64,000 bases of DNA from Betaproteobacteria bacterium HGW-Betaproteobacteria-11 (GCA_002842395.1 PHCV01000007.1:44202-108201), one strand, 5' to 3'; positions 9,897 through 18,472 are shown, counted from the stretch's first letter. Made by a program: numbers and translations. The notes: generated by a model not told the origin, from the sequence alone.

Positions 9897-10664
9897 ATGA
9901 AGATACGTGTCCTCGGCTGTAGTGGTGGCATCGGCGGCCGTCATTTGCGGACGACTTCCTTTCTTGTCGATCACGACATCCTGCTTGATGCGGGGACCGG
10001 CGTGGGCGATCTTTCGCTTGCCGAGCTGGCGCAAATCGATCATGTCTTCCTGACTCATTCGCACCTCGATCATGTGACCTCGCTGCCGTTTCTGGTCGAT
10101 ACGGTGGGCGACATGCGCAACCGGCCACTCACCGTGCATGCCAGCGAAGCGACGCTGGAAATCTTGCGGGCCCATGTATTAAACTGGAGCATCTGGCCGG
10201 ATTTCAGTCAAATTCCTTCGGTCAAAAGCCCGTTTTTGTGTTTCTCCACCGTTCATGCCGGCGAACCCGTTTCACTCGGTGACCGGCAAATCATCTCCCT
10301 GCCGGCCAACCACACCGTGCCGGCTGTCGGTTACCAACTCAAATCCGCTCGTGGCAGCCTGGTCTTTACCGGGGATACGGGTCCCTGCCCCGAACTCTGG
10401 AAAGCGGTCAACCGGATCGATGATCTGCGCTATCTGCTCGTCGAATGCGCCTTTTCAAATCGGGAAAAACGCCTGGCGAAGGCTTCCCTGCATCTGTGCC
10501 CGGACATGCTCGCCGAAGAGTTGGCCCAGTTGCAGCGGGATGCGGAAATCTTCATCACTCACCTCAAGCCGGGGCAGATCGAGCTGACCATGCAGGAGAT
10601 CGAGGACTGCATCGGCGAATATGATCCCGGGATGTTGCAGAACAACCATGTCTTCGAGCTATGA
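9897..10664 (+). CDS. Metallo-beta-lactamase-fold cyclic-nucleotide phosphodiesterase (class II/III-like)
   Basis: A 255-residue soluble MBL-fold hydrolase beginning MKIRVLGCSGGIGG. It carries the metal motif THSHLDHVTSLPFL near residue 52, a later metal-site Asp in VFTGDTGP, and a C-terminal FITHLKPG. This arrangement resembles class-II cAMP phosphodiesterases and related MBL enzymes. It starts 2 nt after the cyclase stop, so its likely role is to degrade the cyclase product; substrate is inferred from context. Confidence 0.8.
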   Translation: MKIRVLGCSGGIGGRHLRTTSFLVDHDILLDAGTGVGDLSLAELAQIDHVFLTHSHLDHVTSLPFLVDTVGDMRNRPLTVHASEATLEILRAHVLNWSIWPDFSQIPSVKSPFLCFSTVHAGEPVSLGDRQIISLPANHTVPAVGYQLKSARGSLVFTGDTGPCPELWKAVNRIDDLRYLLVECAFSNREKRLAKASLHLCPDMLAEELAQLQRDAEIFITHLKPGQIELTMQEIEDCIGEYDPGMLQNNHVFEL

Positions 10665-11749
10665 ACGTGGCTGACCTCGAAGCCCGCCTGCCGCGCCTGT
10701 CCCGCCTCCAGCCGCTGGCTGCGCTGGGTGAGTCCAGGTTGCGCGAGCTGCTCCCGATTTGCCGGCTGAATGCATTTCCGCGCAATTCCAATCCGCTGGC
10801 GGCGTCGAACGGGTATGGACAGGTACGCTACCTGCTGCAGGGCGAAATGAAGCTCGAAATGCCCGATGGCAGCGAACGAGTGCTGGTCGGCGGATGTGAG
10901 CAGGGCAGTTTGCCGCTACCGCGCTGCGTGCCGCATCCGCTGCGCTGCAAGGCCATTACCGATGTCGAACTACTTACTGTCGACGAAGACGCACTGGATA
11001 TCCTGCTGACCTGGAACCAGCTCGCGACGACGGATGCGGTACGCAGCGAAGGACCGGAAACCGAGCCCGAGCCCACCGACTGGCGCCTGATGTCGAGCAT
11101 GTTCTCTGTCGTCAATCTGACGCAGGGTGCCTTTGCCAGCCTGCCGGCGGCCAATATCCAGACGCTGCTGGCGTGCTTCGAACGCATAAAAGTCGGCCGT
11201 GGCGAGACGGTGATCCGGCAAGGCGACCCCGGCGATTATTACTACCTGATCGAGAGCGGTCGCTGCAGCGTGTCGCGTCAGGTGGCGGGCGCCACGCTGC
11301 CACTGGCCGAGTTGAAGTCGGGTAATGCCTTCGGCGAAGAGGCGCTGGTAGCGGATACGGCACGCAATGCGACGGTGACCATGAAAACCGCTGGTATTCT
11401 GTTGCGGCTGGCAAAGGCCGACTTCGGTCAGTTGTTGCGTGCGCCATTGTTACAAAGCATTGCGCTCCCCGAAGCGCGCCGGCGTGTCGCTGCGGGTGCG
11501 GTGTGGATCGATGTGCGCTTTGCCGCCGAATTCCGGAATGACGGCTTTTCAGGCGCCATAAATATTCCCCTGAATGAAATTCGTCAGGCAATGGCGGGAC
11601 TTGACCCGGAAAAGGATTATGTTGTCTATTGTCAGTCCGGACGCCGCAGCTCCGCCGCCGCATTTTTACTTTCCCAGCGAGGTCTGCATGCCGTCTGGCT
11701 CGAAGGCGGCATGAAGGCATGCATGGAACCCATGGAGTCAATCCAATGA
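10661..11749 (+). CDS. Cyclic-nucleotide-binding domain protein with C-terminal rhodanese domain
   Basis: A 362-residue soluble protein, overlapping the phosphodiesterase by ATGA. The N-terminal 130 residues look like a degenerate cNMP-binding fold. A better-conserved domain lies at about 160-265 (IKVGRGETVIRQGDPGDYYY, then FGEEALVADTARNATV). A rhodanese-like domain ends the protein (WIDVRFAAEF, INIPLNEI, YVVYCQSGRRSS) with the catalytic-position Cys retained. It is a plausible receptor for the cyclase product; no DNA-binding domain is seen, so it is not a CRP-type regulator. Confidence 0.88.
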   Translation: MNVADLEARLPRLSRLQPLAALGESRLRELLPICRLNAFPRNSNPLAASNGYGQVRYLLQGEMKLEMPDGSERVLVGGCEQGSLPLPRCVPHPLRCKAITDVELLTVDEDALDILLTWNQLATTDAVRSEGPETEPEPTDWRLMSSMFSVVNLTQGAFASLPAANIQTLLACFERIKVGRGETVIRQGDPGDYYYLIESGRCSVSRQVAGATLPLAELKSGNAFGEEALVADTARNATVTMKTAGILLRLAKADFGQLLRAPLLQSIALPEARRRVAAGAVWIDVRFAAEFRNDGFSGAINIPLNEIRQAMAGLDPEKDYVVYCQSGRRSSAAAFLLSQRGLHAVWLEGGMKACMEPMESIQ

Positions 11750-14115
11750 ATGCCAGTCCCAACACGACAGCGGAAGCCGGCGATGTCACCAGCCGCCTCG
11801 AGTTTTTTCGTAACCTGCAGGCGGTTACCAACAAGATCCATGCGACGGAAAACGTCGATGAGATCATGCTGGAACTGTCGGGCGATATCTGCGGCCTGTT
11901 CAATGCCGACCGCCTGACGATCTACAGTGTTGGCGAGGACAAGGCTTCGATCGTATCCAGGGTCAAGGTCGGACTCAATTCGTTCAAGGATCTGCGCCTG
12001 CCGATCTCCGACCAGAGCATCGCCGGGCACGTCGCGCTGGCGCGCAAGCTGGTCAATATTCATGATGTCTATGACGAGGCCGAACTCAAGGCGATCAATC
12101 CCTCGCTGCGCTTTCTGCATGAGGTGGACAAGCGCACTGGCTATCGCACCAAGCAGATGCTGGTGGCGCCGATCGTCGATAGTGAAAAGACGGAACTGCT
12201 GGGCATCGTCCAGATCATCAACAACAAGACGGGGACACCGTTTTCCGCCGTCGCGGAAGAAGGCGCCAAGGGCTTGTGCGAAACCCTGGCCATCGCTTTC
12301 ACGCAGCGCAGCAAGCCGGCCCATGCGGTCAAGACGAAATACGATTTCCTGATTACCGACGCCGTGATTTCGGCGCAGGAACTGGAACTGGCCCAGCGCA
12401 CGGCGCGGCGCAAGAACCTCGACCTCGAGGATGTCCTGGTCAACGAATTCCAGGTCAAACCCGCGGCTCTCGGCGCGGCTCTGGCGAAATATTTTGGCGT
12501 TCCCTATGAGTCATTAAAGAGCGACCGGCTCAAGCCGGTGGACCTGCTGAAGAATCTCAAGCGGGACTATCTGCTGCAGAACCAGTGGGCGCCGGTCGAA
12601 GAAAATGCCGAAGGCATCATCGTGGTCTGTCTCGATCCGGAGCAGATCAAGAGTTCCCGCGTGGTCGGCAATATTTTCCCGCGCGCCAAGCTCGGCTATC
12701 GGGTGACATCCAACCGCGAGTTCGTGCAGATACTGGACCAACTGTTCGGCACGGGTGGCATGCCCGGCTTCACCGATGATAGCTCGGTCGGCGATCTGCT
12801 CTCGACGCTCGATGAGGGTGATCTGGAAGAAGGGGTGGTCAGCGACGATGTTTCGGCCGCGCAGGACAACGAACTGGTCAAACTGGTCAACAAGGTCATC
12901 ATCGATGCCTATCAGCAAGGCGCCTCGGACATCCATATCGAGCCGGGGCAAGGCAAGGACAAGGTGCTGATCCGCTTTCGCAAGGACGGCACGCTGGTGA
13001 AATACATCGAGGTACCCTCCAGTTATCGCAGCGCCATGGCGGCCCGGCTGAAGATCATGTGCGACCTCGACATCGCCGAACGCAGGAAACCCCAGGACGG
13101 CAAGATCAAATTCAAGAAATACGGTCCGCTGGACATCGAACTGCGGGTGGCGACCATTCCCACGGCCGGTGGCGTCGAGGATGTCGTGATGCGGATCCTG
13201 GCCGGTGGCGAGCCGATTCCGCTCGACAAACTGGGCGTGTTGCCGACCAACCTGACCACGCTCAAGGCGACGATCTCCAAGCCGTATGGCCTGTTCTTCG
13301 TCTGCGGCCCGACCGGTTCGGGAAAAACGACCACGCTGCACTCGGTGCTGGGCTATCTCAACACGGTGGATACCAAGATCTGGACGGCGGAAGACCCGGT
13401 GGAAATTACCCAGAAGGGATTGCGCCAGGTACAGGTCAATAAAAAGGTGATGGACTTCCCGATGGTGATGAAGGCTTTCCTGCGCGCCGACCCGGACATC
13501 ATCATGGTCGGCGAGATGCGCGATGCCGAAACCACCAGCATCGGCATCGAGGCCTCGCTCACCGGCCACCTGGTGTTCGCCACGCTGCACACCAACAGCG
13601 CCCCGGAATCGATCATCCGCCTGCTCGACATGGGCATGGACCCTTTCAACTTCTCCGATGCCCTGCTCGGCATTCTGGCGCAGCGACTGGCCAAGCGGCT
13701 CTGCAAATGCAAGGAGGATTATGTTCCGGACGCGGCCGAGGTCAAGGCCTTCATGACGGAGTACTGCGCCGAGCTGATGAGCACCGAGCTCTTCAAGAAG
13801 GATTTCCAGGCCGCGTACGATGCGACGCTGGCGCGTCTGATCAAGGATTATGGCAAGGACGGACATCTGGTCTTCTACCGCGCCAAGGGCTGCGATGCCT
13901 GCGGCGGCACCGGCTACAAGGGGCGCGCCGGCCTGCATGAACTGATGACCGGTACCGATGCGACCAAGAAACTGATCCAGGAGCATGCCCGCGTCGCGCA
14001 ACTGTTCGCCCAGGCGCTGGAAGATGGCATGCTGACCCTGAAGATGGATGGACTGGAGAAGTCCCTGCAAGGCGTGACGGATGTCAAGCAGGTACGCGCC
14101 GTCTGCATAAAGTAA
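11746..14115 (+). CDS. GAF-domain GspE/PilB-type secretion or pilus assembly ATPase
   Basis: A 789-residue cytoplasmic ATPase, ATGA-overlapped with the preceding gene. Order: GAF sensor (about 20-190), GspE N-terminal domain (about 200-330), then the hexameric ATPase: SDIHIEPG, Walker A GPTGSGKTTTLH near 521, Asp box DPDIIMVGEMRDAET near 582, His box GHLVFATLHTNSAP. A Cys4 zinc site is formed by CKCKED (about 652) and CDACGGTG (about 715). It powers extension of type IV pili or a type II secretion pseudopilus. No PilC/GspF or PilD gene is in the window, so partners lie elsewhere. A pilin gene is 2 kb downstream. Confidence 0.92.
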   Translation: MNASPNTTAEAGDVTSRLEFFRNLQAVTNKIHATENVDEIMLELSGDICGLFNADRLTIYSVGEDKASIVSRVKVGLNSFKDLRLPISDQSIAGHVALARKLVNIHDVYDEAELKAINPSLRFLHEVDKRTGYRTKQMLVAPIVDSEKTELLGIVQIINNKTGTPFSAVAEEGAKGLCETLAIAFTQRSKPAHAVKTKYDFLITDAVISAQELELAQRTARRKNLDLEDVLVNEFQVKPAALGAALAKYFGVPYESLKSDRLKPVDLLKNLKRDYLLQNQWAPVEENAEGIIVVCLDPEQIKSSRVVGNIFPRAKLGYRVTSNREFVQILDQLFGTGGMPGFTDDSSVGDLLSTLDEGDLEEGVVSDDVSAAQDNELVKLVNKVIIDAYQQGASDIHIEPGQGKDKVLIRFRKDGTLVKYIEVPSSYRSAMAARLKIMCDLDIAERRKPQDGKIKFKKYGPLDIELRVATIPTAGGVEDVVMRILAGGEPIPLDKLGVLPTNLTTLKATISKPYGLFFVCGPTGSGKTTTLHSVLGYLNTVDTKIWTAEDPVEITQKGLRQVQVNKKVMDFPMVMKAFLRADPDIIMVGEMRDAETTSIGIEASLTGHLVFATLHTNSAPESIIRLLDMGMDPFNFSDALLGILAQRLAKRLCKCKEDYVPDAAEVKAFMTEYCAELMSTELFKKDFQAAYDATLARLIKDYGKDGHLVFYRAKGCDACGGTGYKGRAGLHELMTGTDATKKLIQEHARVAQLFAQALEDGMLTLKMDGLEKSLQGVTDVKQVRAVCIK

Positions 14116-14125
14116 GGAGATGGCC

Positions 14126-15748
14126 ATGGACAGCACGGAAGATCTGTTTCGCCGTCTCGAACGGCTCAATGCCGTCGGCGCCGCCCTGTCCAAGGAGCGC
14201 GACATCAATCGCCTGCTGGAAGCCATCCTGGTGGCGGCGAAGACCATCACCCACGCCGATGGCGGCACGCTGTACCGGATGACCGAGGATGGCAAGGCGT
14301 TGCGCTTCGAGATTCTGCGCACCGATTCGCTGCATATCGCGATGGGCGGCACGACCGGCAACCCGATCAATTTCCCCAACCTGCCGCTGACGGACGAGCA
14401 GGGCAAGCCCAACGACGCGATGGTCGCGGTCTATGCCGCGCTTCACGATCAGACCGTCAACATCGCCGATGCCTATGCCGCGGCCGGTTTCGATTTCTCG
14501 GGTACGCGCAAATTCGATGCGCGAACTGGCTATCGCTCGCAAGCCTTTCTCACCGTGCCGATGAAGAACCACGAAGGCGAGATCATCGGCGTCCTGCAAC
14601 TGATCAATGCCATCGATCCGGTCAGTGGCGCGGTCGCCGCATTCTCCGCCGCCGACCAGAGTCTGGCCGAATCGCTCGCCTCGCAGGCGGCGATCGCCCT
14701 GACCAACCGGCTGCTGATCGATCAACTGGAAAAGCTGTTCGAATCGTTCATCAATCTGATCAATCTGGCGATCGACGAAAAATCGCCCTATACCGGCGGC
14801 CATTGCCAGCGCGTACCCGTGTTGACCATGCTGCTGGCCGAAGCGGTCGATGCGACCCATGAGGGCCCGCTGGCCGATTTTCACATGACCGACAAGGATC
14901 GCTACGAGTTGAAGATCGCCGGTCTGCTCCATGATTGCGGCAAGGTCACGACGCCGGTGCATGTCGTGGACAAGGCGACCAAGCTGCAAACCCTCTTCGA
15001 TCGGATTCACCTGATCGACACCCGTTTCGAGGTCTTGAAACGCGACGCCGAGATTTCCGTCTTGCGCCGGCAACTGGCCCTGCGCGAAAAGCGCGATGCG
15101 GCGGCCGAAAGCCGGATTCAGCAAGAGTTGATGGATCAGCTGCGTGCGCTCGACGCGGAACGCAGCTTTCTGCGCGGTTGCAACATTGGCGGCGAAGCGA
15201 TGCAGGAAGCCGACCAGCAGCGTGTGCGCGAGATCGGACAGAAGCACACCTGGCGCAATGTCGAAGGCGTCGAGGCCAATTTCCTCAGTGCCGAGGAAGT
15301 CGAGAATCTCGCCATCCGCGCCGGCACCCTGACCCAGGCGGAACGCGAGGTCATCAATTACCACATCGTCGCCACGATCAAGATGCTCGAACAATTACCC
15401 TGGCCGAAACACCTGAGAAACGTCCCCGAATACGCCGGCGGCCATCATGAACGAATGGACGGCAAGGGCTATCCGAAGGGCCTGACCCGCGAGCAGATGT
15501 CCATCCAGGCCCGCACCATGGGCATCGCCGATATCTTCGAGGCGCTCACCGCGCGCGACCGACCCTACAAACATGGCATGAAGCTCTCGCAGGCAATGAA
15601 GATTCTCGCCAGCTTCAAGCGCAACGGTCATATCGATCCCGACCTGTTCGTCGTTTTCGTCAAACAGAAGATTTATCGGCGGTATGCCGAGCAGTTTCTC
15701 GACCCGGCGCAGATCGACGAGGTGGATGAAGGTGAACTGCTGACGTGA
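14126..15748 (+). CDS. GAF-domain HD-GYP phosphohydrolase
   Basis: A 540-residue soluble protein with an N-terminal GAF domain (about 1-200) followed by an HD-GYP domain. LLHDCGK near residue 267 supplies the HD pair, and GGHHERMDGKGYPKGL near 440 the GYP loop. About 130 residues, helix-rich and charged, separate the two halves, longer than usual. HD-GYP proteins hydrolyse c-di-GMP, so this likely ties c-di-GMP to the neighbouring ATPase. AAGGAG at 14114-14119 lies 6 nt from ATG 14126, which is preferred over ATG 14120. It follows the ATPase by 10 bp. Confidence 0.9.
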   Translation: MDSTEDLFRRLERLNAVGAALSKERDINRLLEAILVAAKTITHADGGTLYRMTEDGKALRFEILRTDSLHIAMGGTTGNPINFPNLPLTDEQGKPNDAMVAVYAALHDQTVNIADAYAAAGFDFSGTRKFDARTGYRSQAFLTVPMKNHEGEIIGVLQLINAIDPVSGAVAAFSAADQSLAESLASQAAIALTNRLLIDQLEKLFESFINLINLAIDEKSPYTGGHCQRVPVLTMLLAEAVDATHEGPLADFHMTDKDRYELKIAGLLHDCGKVTTPVHVVDKATKLQTLFDRIHLIDTRFEVLKRDAEISVLRRQLALREKRDAAAESRIQQELMDQLRALDAERSFLRGCNIGGEAMQEADQQRVREIGQKHTWRNVEGVEANFLSAEEVENLAIRAGTLTQAEREVINYHIVATIKMLEQLPWPKHLRNVPEYAGGHHERMDGKGYPKGLTREQMSIQARTMGIADIFEALTARDRPYKHGMKLSQAMKILASFKRNGHIDPDLFVVFVKQKIYRRYAEQFLDPAQIDEVDEGELLT

Positions 15749-15832
15749 TGCGTAAAAGAGTGACGTTTTTCGTCAGCTTTGGTGGGGCGGATACTTCCGC
15801 AAAAGCCGGGATTCGTCATGCCGGCGTCCCTC

Positions 15833-15980
15833 CGTCATTCCGGGCCTGACCCCGCGCACCGTCATTCCGGGCTTGACCCGGAATCCAGGGGTGCCTCTCG
15901 GTGCCTCCTGCCGCCTGGATTCCCGCTTCGCCCGCCACGAAGCGGAGTCCCGGGTGTGTCGAGACCACGGGAATGACGGG
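15833..15980. repeat. Cluster of repetitive extragenic palindromes
   Basis: The 350-bp gap 15749-16098 holds CGTCATTCCGGGC-type palindromic units (about 15833-15890). They are followed by a larger imperfect inverted unit (about 15914-15979) with CTGGATTCCCGCTTCGCCCG at one end and CCACGGGAATGACGG at the other. The latter shares a ~64-bp element with 31118-31181. No gene is supported here. Confidence 0.85.
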
Positions 15981-16030
15981 GAAGTAGCCTGTTGCGGATC
16001 GATGAACTTTTATGACGCAGGTTTACAGTA

Positions 16031-16045
16031 TGGCACGGCATATGC
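16031..16045 (+). promoter_or_regulatory. Sigma-54 (RpoN) promoter of the pilin gene
   Basis: TGGCACGGCATATGC: GG (16032-16033) and GC (16044-16045) are separated by exactly 10 nt, as required for -24/-12 elements. It lies 54 bp upstream of the pilin ATG. RpoN control of type IV pilin genes, usually with PilR, is well known; no pilS/pilR is in this window. Confidence 0.8.
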
Positions 16046-16098
16046 TAGATTTATCCCAGCGACAGGTGTCGCATCTATCTTTGCAAAGGAGAGATCGT

Positions 16099-16278
16099 AT
16101 GAAAAAGCTGCAAAAGGGATTTACCCTGATCGAACTGATGATCGTCGTGGCGATCATCGGTATTCTGGCGGCCATCGCTATTCCGCAGTTCAGCGAGTAC
16201 ACGAAAAAGGCCGAGAACAAGGCCGCGCAGTCTGATGCGAAAAACGTGCTGACCTCCGCCATCGCCAACACCAACTGA
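16099..16278 (+). CDS. pilA: Short type IV pilin (N-terminal-helix pilin, PilA-N-like)
   Basis: Only 59 residues. MKKLQKG is the prepilin leader; cleavage before Phe gives [20 protein letters not shown] with the conserved Glu5. The mature protein is about 52 residues: the alpha-1 helix and a short polar tail, with no globular C-terminal domain or disulfide loop. Ordinary PilA is about 150 residues. The size and layout resemble the split pilins of Geobacter. Aromatics are limited to F1, F24 and Y27, fewer than in conductive Geobacter PilA. AAAGGAG precedes ATG 16099. It is driven by a sigma-54-type promoter and followed after 16 bp by a secreted partner. Confidence 0.92.
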   Translation: MKKLQKGFTLIELMIVVAIIGILAAIAIPQFSEYTKKAENKAAQSDAKNVLTSAIANTN

Positions 16279-16294
16279 TCGAGAGGAAATTCAA

Positions 16295-16750
16295 ATGAAA
16301 AAGATATTTGTGATTGGCTTGATCTCCGGCCTTTTCTCGGCAGGGGCATTTGCCGCTGCCTGTCCTGATACTTCCAGCGGCGCTCTGGTTGCTGCGGGAG
16401 CTACCACGGGTGGAACGGCTGCCACGGAGCAATGCATTTGCGATGGGGGCACGGCAAGAAAGAATACGGTCAATGGTGGTTCGGGTACTGTGCTGACGAC
16501 GCCGATTTTCGTCAAGAACGGGTTTGATGTTCAGTGTTCGAACAATACCCTGGTTAGCTACGACGAAGTTTCAGGCACCGCATTCGCCGTGTCTTCCGGT
16601 TCGAAGAAAGGCAACCAGTCGTTCATCGGTACCAGCAATGGCGGTTCGGTAACCACCAGCGCGAAGTGCACCGGCACCAATGACGCGTGTACCGCAGCTA
16701 ACGTGACAACTGCTCACGGCGTGGCGGTAACTGCTGCTTCGGCTTCGTAA
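16295..16750 (+). CDS. Secreted cysteine-containing protein, candidate split-pilin partner (PilA-C-like)
   Basis: A 151-residue exported protein. The N-terminal 21 residues are a Sec signal peptide (MKKIFVIGLISGLFSAGAFA, cleavage after AFA). The mature ~130 residues are rich in Gly, Ser, Thr and Ala, with six Cys (ACPD, QCICDG, QCSNN, KCTG, ACTAA) and low charge, like a pilin globular domain. I recognise no family from sequence alone. Position directly behind a headless pilin suggests it supplies the missing surface domain or acts as a pilin chaperone. A strong terminator follows, so the two genes form a bicistronic unit. Confidence 0.7.
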   Translation: MKKIFVIGLISGLFSAGAFAAACPDTSSGALVAAGATTGGTAATEQCICDGGTARKNTVNGGSGTVLTTPIFVKNGFDVQCSNNTLVSYDEVSGTAFAVSSGSKKGNQSFIGTSNGGSVTTSAKCTGTNDACTAANVTTAHGVAVTAASAS

Positions 16751-16770
16751 TCGCGTTAGTTTCCATGAAA

Positions 16771-16797
16771 GAGCGCACCCACGGGTGCGCTCTTTTT
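16771..16797 (+). terminator. Rho-independent terminator after the pilin pair
   Basis: GAGCGCACC (16771-16779), loop CACG, GGTGCGCTC (16784-16792), then TTTTTG. A perfect GC-rich stem directly downstream of the 16750 stop codon. Confidence 0.93.
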
Positions 16798-16811
16798 GTT
16801 AGGGTCGCACT

Positions 16812-17612
16812 ATGTGGCAGTTCATGCTTTCGGCCGGGCGTGCCGGCCTGCGTAGCCGGAGCGTTCAGTTCATCCTGATCGTGGGCGCCCTGCTGGTCGG
16901 CATCGCCTATCTTTCCGCATCCTTTTCTCCGCGCCAGCCGCAGACGGTTGCGCTTGACGTCGGGCTGTCCGGCCTGCGCATCACGCTGACTCTTTTTTCC
17001 CTGTTCTGGGTGCAGGAACTGGTCGCGCGTGAAATCGAGCGGCGCACGGTGCTGCTTGCGCTGACCTACCCGGTGGCTCGCAGCCGCTACATCATCGGAC
17101 GTTATCTGGGCGTGCTGGGGCTGGTTGCATTAGCCGCAGTGCTGCTCGGGATGTTGCTCTGGGTAGTGGTGCTGTCCTTGGGCAAGGGCTATGCGCAGGG
17201 TTTTTCGGTGGTCCTCGGCTTTCCTTACTGGGGCACGGTAACCGGTTTATGGGTGGATGCGGCGGTGGTTGCCGCCTTTGCGCTGTGGGTGTCGACCTTT
17301 GCCACGATCCCGATGCTGCCGCTGGCGCTGGGCCTTGCATTTGCCGTCGGCGGCAAGAGTCTGGGCGCGGTGGCCGAGTATCTGGCCAAAGGGGCGGAGG
17401 GCGATGCGGATTTGATGCGGCTCAAGCCCGTCATCGAGGCCATTCAGTACATACTCCCCGATCTGTCGCGGCTCGACTGGCGGAATTGGCCGCTGTACGG
17501 CCTGGCGCCGGATGGGCAAGCCGTCGGCTTGGGGCTGCTCCTGGCGGCGAGCTATTCTGCGCTCCTGCTTGCCTTGGCCGTGATGACGTTCACGCGCCGG
17601 GAATTCGAATAG
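16812..17612 (+). CDS. ABC-2 type transporter permease
   Basis: A 266-residue inner-membrane protein with about six hydrophobic segments: near 20-40, 50-75, 95-125, 150-185 and 235-260. It resembles ABC-2 permeases (RSRSVQFILIVGALLVG, AREIERRTVLLALTYPVAR, a typical cytoplasmic coupling-helix region). The matching ATPase is two genes on. Substrate is not known. It starts 14 bp after the pilin terminator, so it needs its own promoter or readthrough. Confidence 0.82.
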   Translation: MWQFMLSAGRAGLRSRSVQFILIVGALLVGIAYLSASFSPRQPQTVALDVGLSGLRITLTLFSLFWVQELVAREIERRTVLLALTYPVARSRYIIGRYLGVLGLVALAAVLLGMLLWVVVLSLGKGYAQGFSVVLGFPYWGTVTGLWVDAAVVAAFALWVSTFATIPMLPLALGLAFAVGGKSLGAVAEYLAKGAEGDADLMRLKPVIEAIQYILPDLSRLDWRNWPLYGLAPDGQAVGLGLLLAASYSALLLALAVMTFTRREFE

Positions 17613-17630
17613 TCGGCGCTGGCATGACGG
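17608..17630 (+). repeat. Dispersed 23-bp motif, copy 2 (spans a start codon)
   Basis: AATAGTCGGCGCTGGCATGACGG. It covers the stop of the ABC-2 permease and contains the ATG (17624) of the next gene. Confidence 0.85.
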
Positions 17631-18472
17631 CGAGACCGTTGCGCCAGGGCTGGCTCGTCACACCCGTATTGGCGCTGGTGCTGGCGCTGGTGTTCGTGAC
17701 CGCATCCCAGCGGCTGAAAGCTGTGCCGCGACAGTCCGTTTCAGCCGAAATGCAGGTGGCTCTGCCCTTGTTCGTCCAGGTGTTCATGGCCATGGGCGAT
17801 CGTTATCTGGCAGCCAACATCGCGGCCATTCGCGCACTGGTCGTCTCCACCGAGAAAATGAAACCCGAGGATTACGCCGTTCTGGGCAAAGTACAAGGGG
17901 ATGTTTCCTGGCTCAACCCGGCGCACGAGGACAATTACTACATTGCCTTCGCGATTCTGCCGCAATATGGCGAGCTGGACGCGGCGCAGACGATTCTGGC
18001 CCGGGCCAGTCGCATACGGTTCTTCGACTATCAACCGTCTTTCTTTTATGCATTCAATCAGTGGTACTATCGGCATGACCCGGTAGGCGCTGCGGCCTGG
18101 CTGCGGGAGGCCGCGGCAAAACTGCCGGATCCCGATCAGCAACTCACCATGCAGAACATGGCCGCGCGCTGGATGGACAAAGCGCAGGACACCGAACTGG
18201 CAATTCGTGTAGTTGAAGCCATGGCCAAAGAGGCGCGGCGTCGCGATTTTCGCAGGTATCTGGAAACGCGGGTGGTGCGGTTGCGCCAGTTGCAGCAGTT
18301 AAGGCGGGCAGCAATAACTTACCGCGAACGCTTTGGCAGGCCGGTAGCCAATTTGCAAGAGCTGGTCAATTCCGGCATCCTCCCCGCGCTACCGCAAGAC
18401 CCCTTCGGCTTCGGTTTTGGTTTTGACCCGCAGGGCAACATCGTCTTACGTACTTCACCTCCGCCATCATGA
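17624..18472 (+). CDS. Membrane-anchored hypothetical protein of the ABC transporter operon
   Basis: A 282-residue protein with one N-terminal membrane segment (about residues 10-28) and an otherwise soluble, presumably periplasmic body. The middle is helical and TPR-like (DNYYIAFAILPQYGELDAAQ, repeated Ala-rich helices). The C-terminus (YRERFGRPVANLQELV, then LPQDPFGFGFGFDPQG) resembles pseudopilin-type tails. It is sandwiched between ABC permease and ATPase genes and overlaps the latter by ATGA, so it probably serves the transporter. No family name can be given. Confidence 0.72.
   Translation: MTARPLRQGWLVTPVLALVLALVFVTASQRLKAVPRQSVSAEMQVALPLFVQVFMAMGDRYLAANIAAIRALVVSTEKMKPEDYAVLGKVQGDVSWLNPAHEDNYYIAFAILPQYGELDAAQTILARASRIRFFDYQPSFFYAFNQWYYRHDPVGAAAWLREAAAKLPDPDQQLTMQNMAARWMDKAQDTELAIRVVEAMAKEARRRDFRRYLETRVVRLRQLQQLRRAAITYRERFGRPVANLQELVNSGILPALPQDPFGFGFGFDPQGNIVLRTSPPPS

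Noticed and set aside
15779..16000. Possible small gene in the gap before the pilin
   Set aside because: The frame is built from REP palindromes.
16099..16278. Electrically conductive nanowire pilin
   Set aside because: Only F1, F24 and Y27 of the aromatics proposed for Geobacter conduction are present, so conductivity is not claimed.
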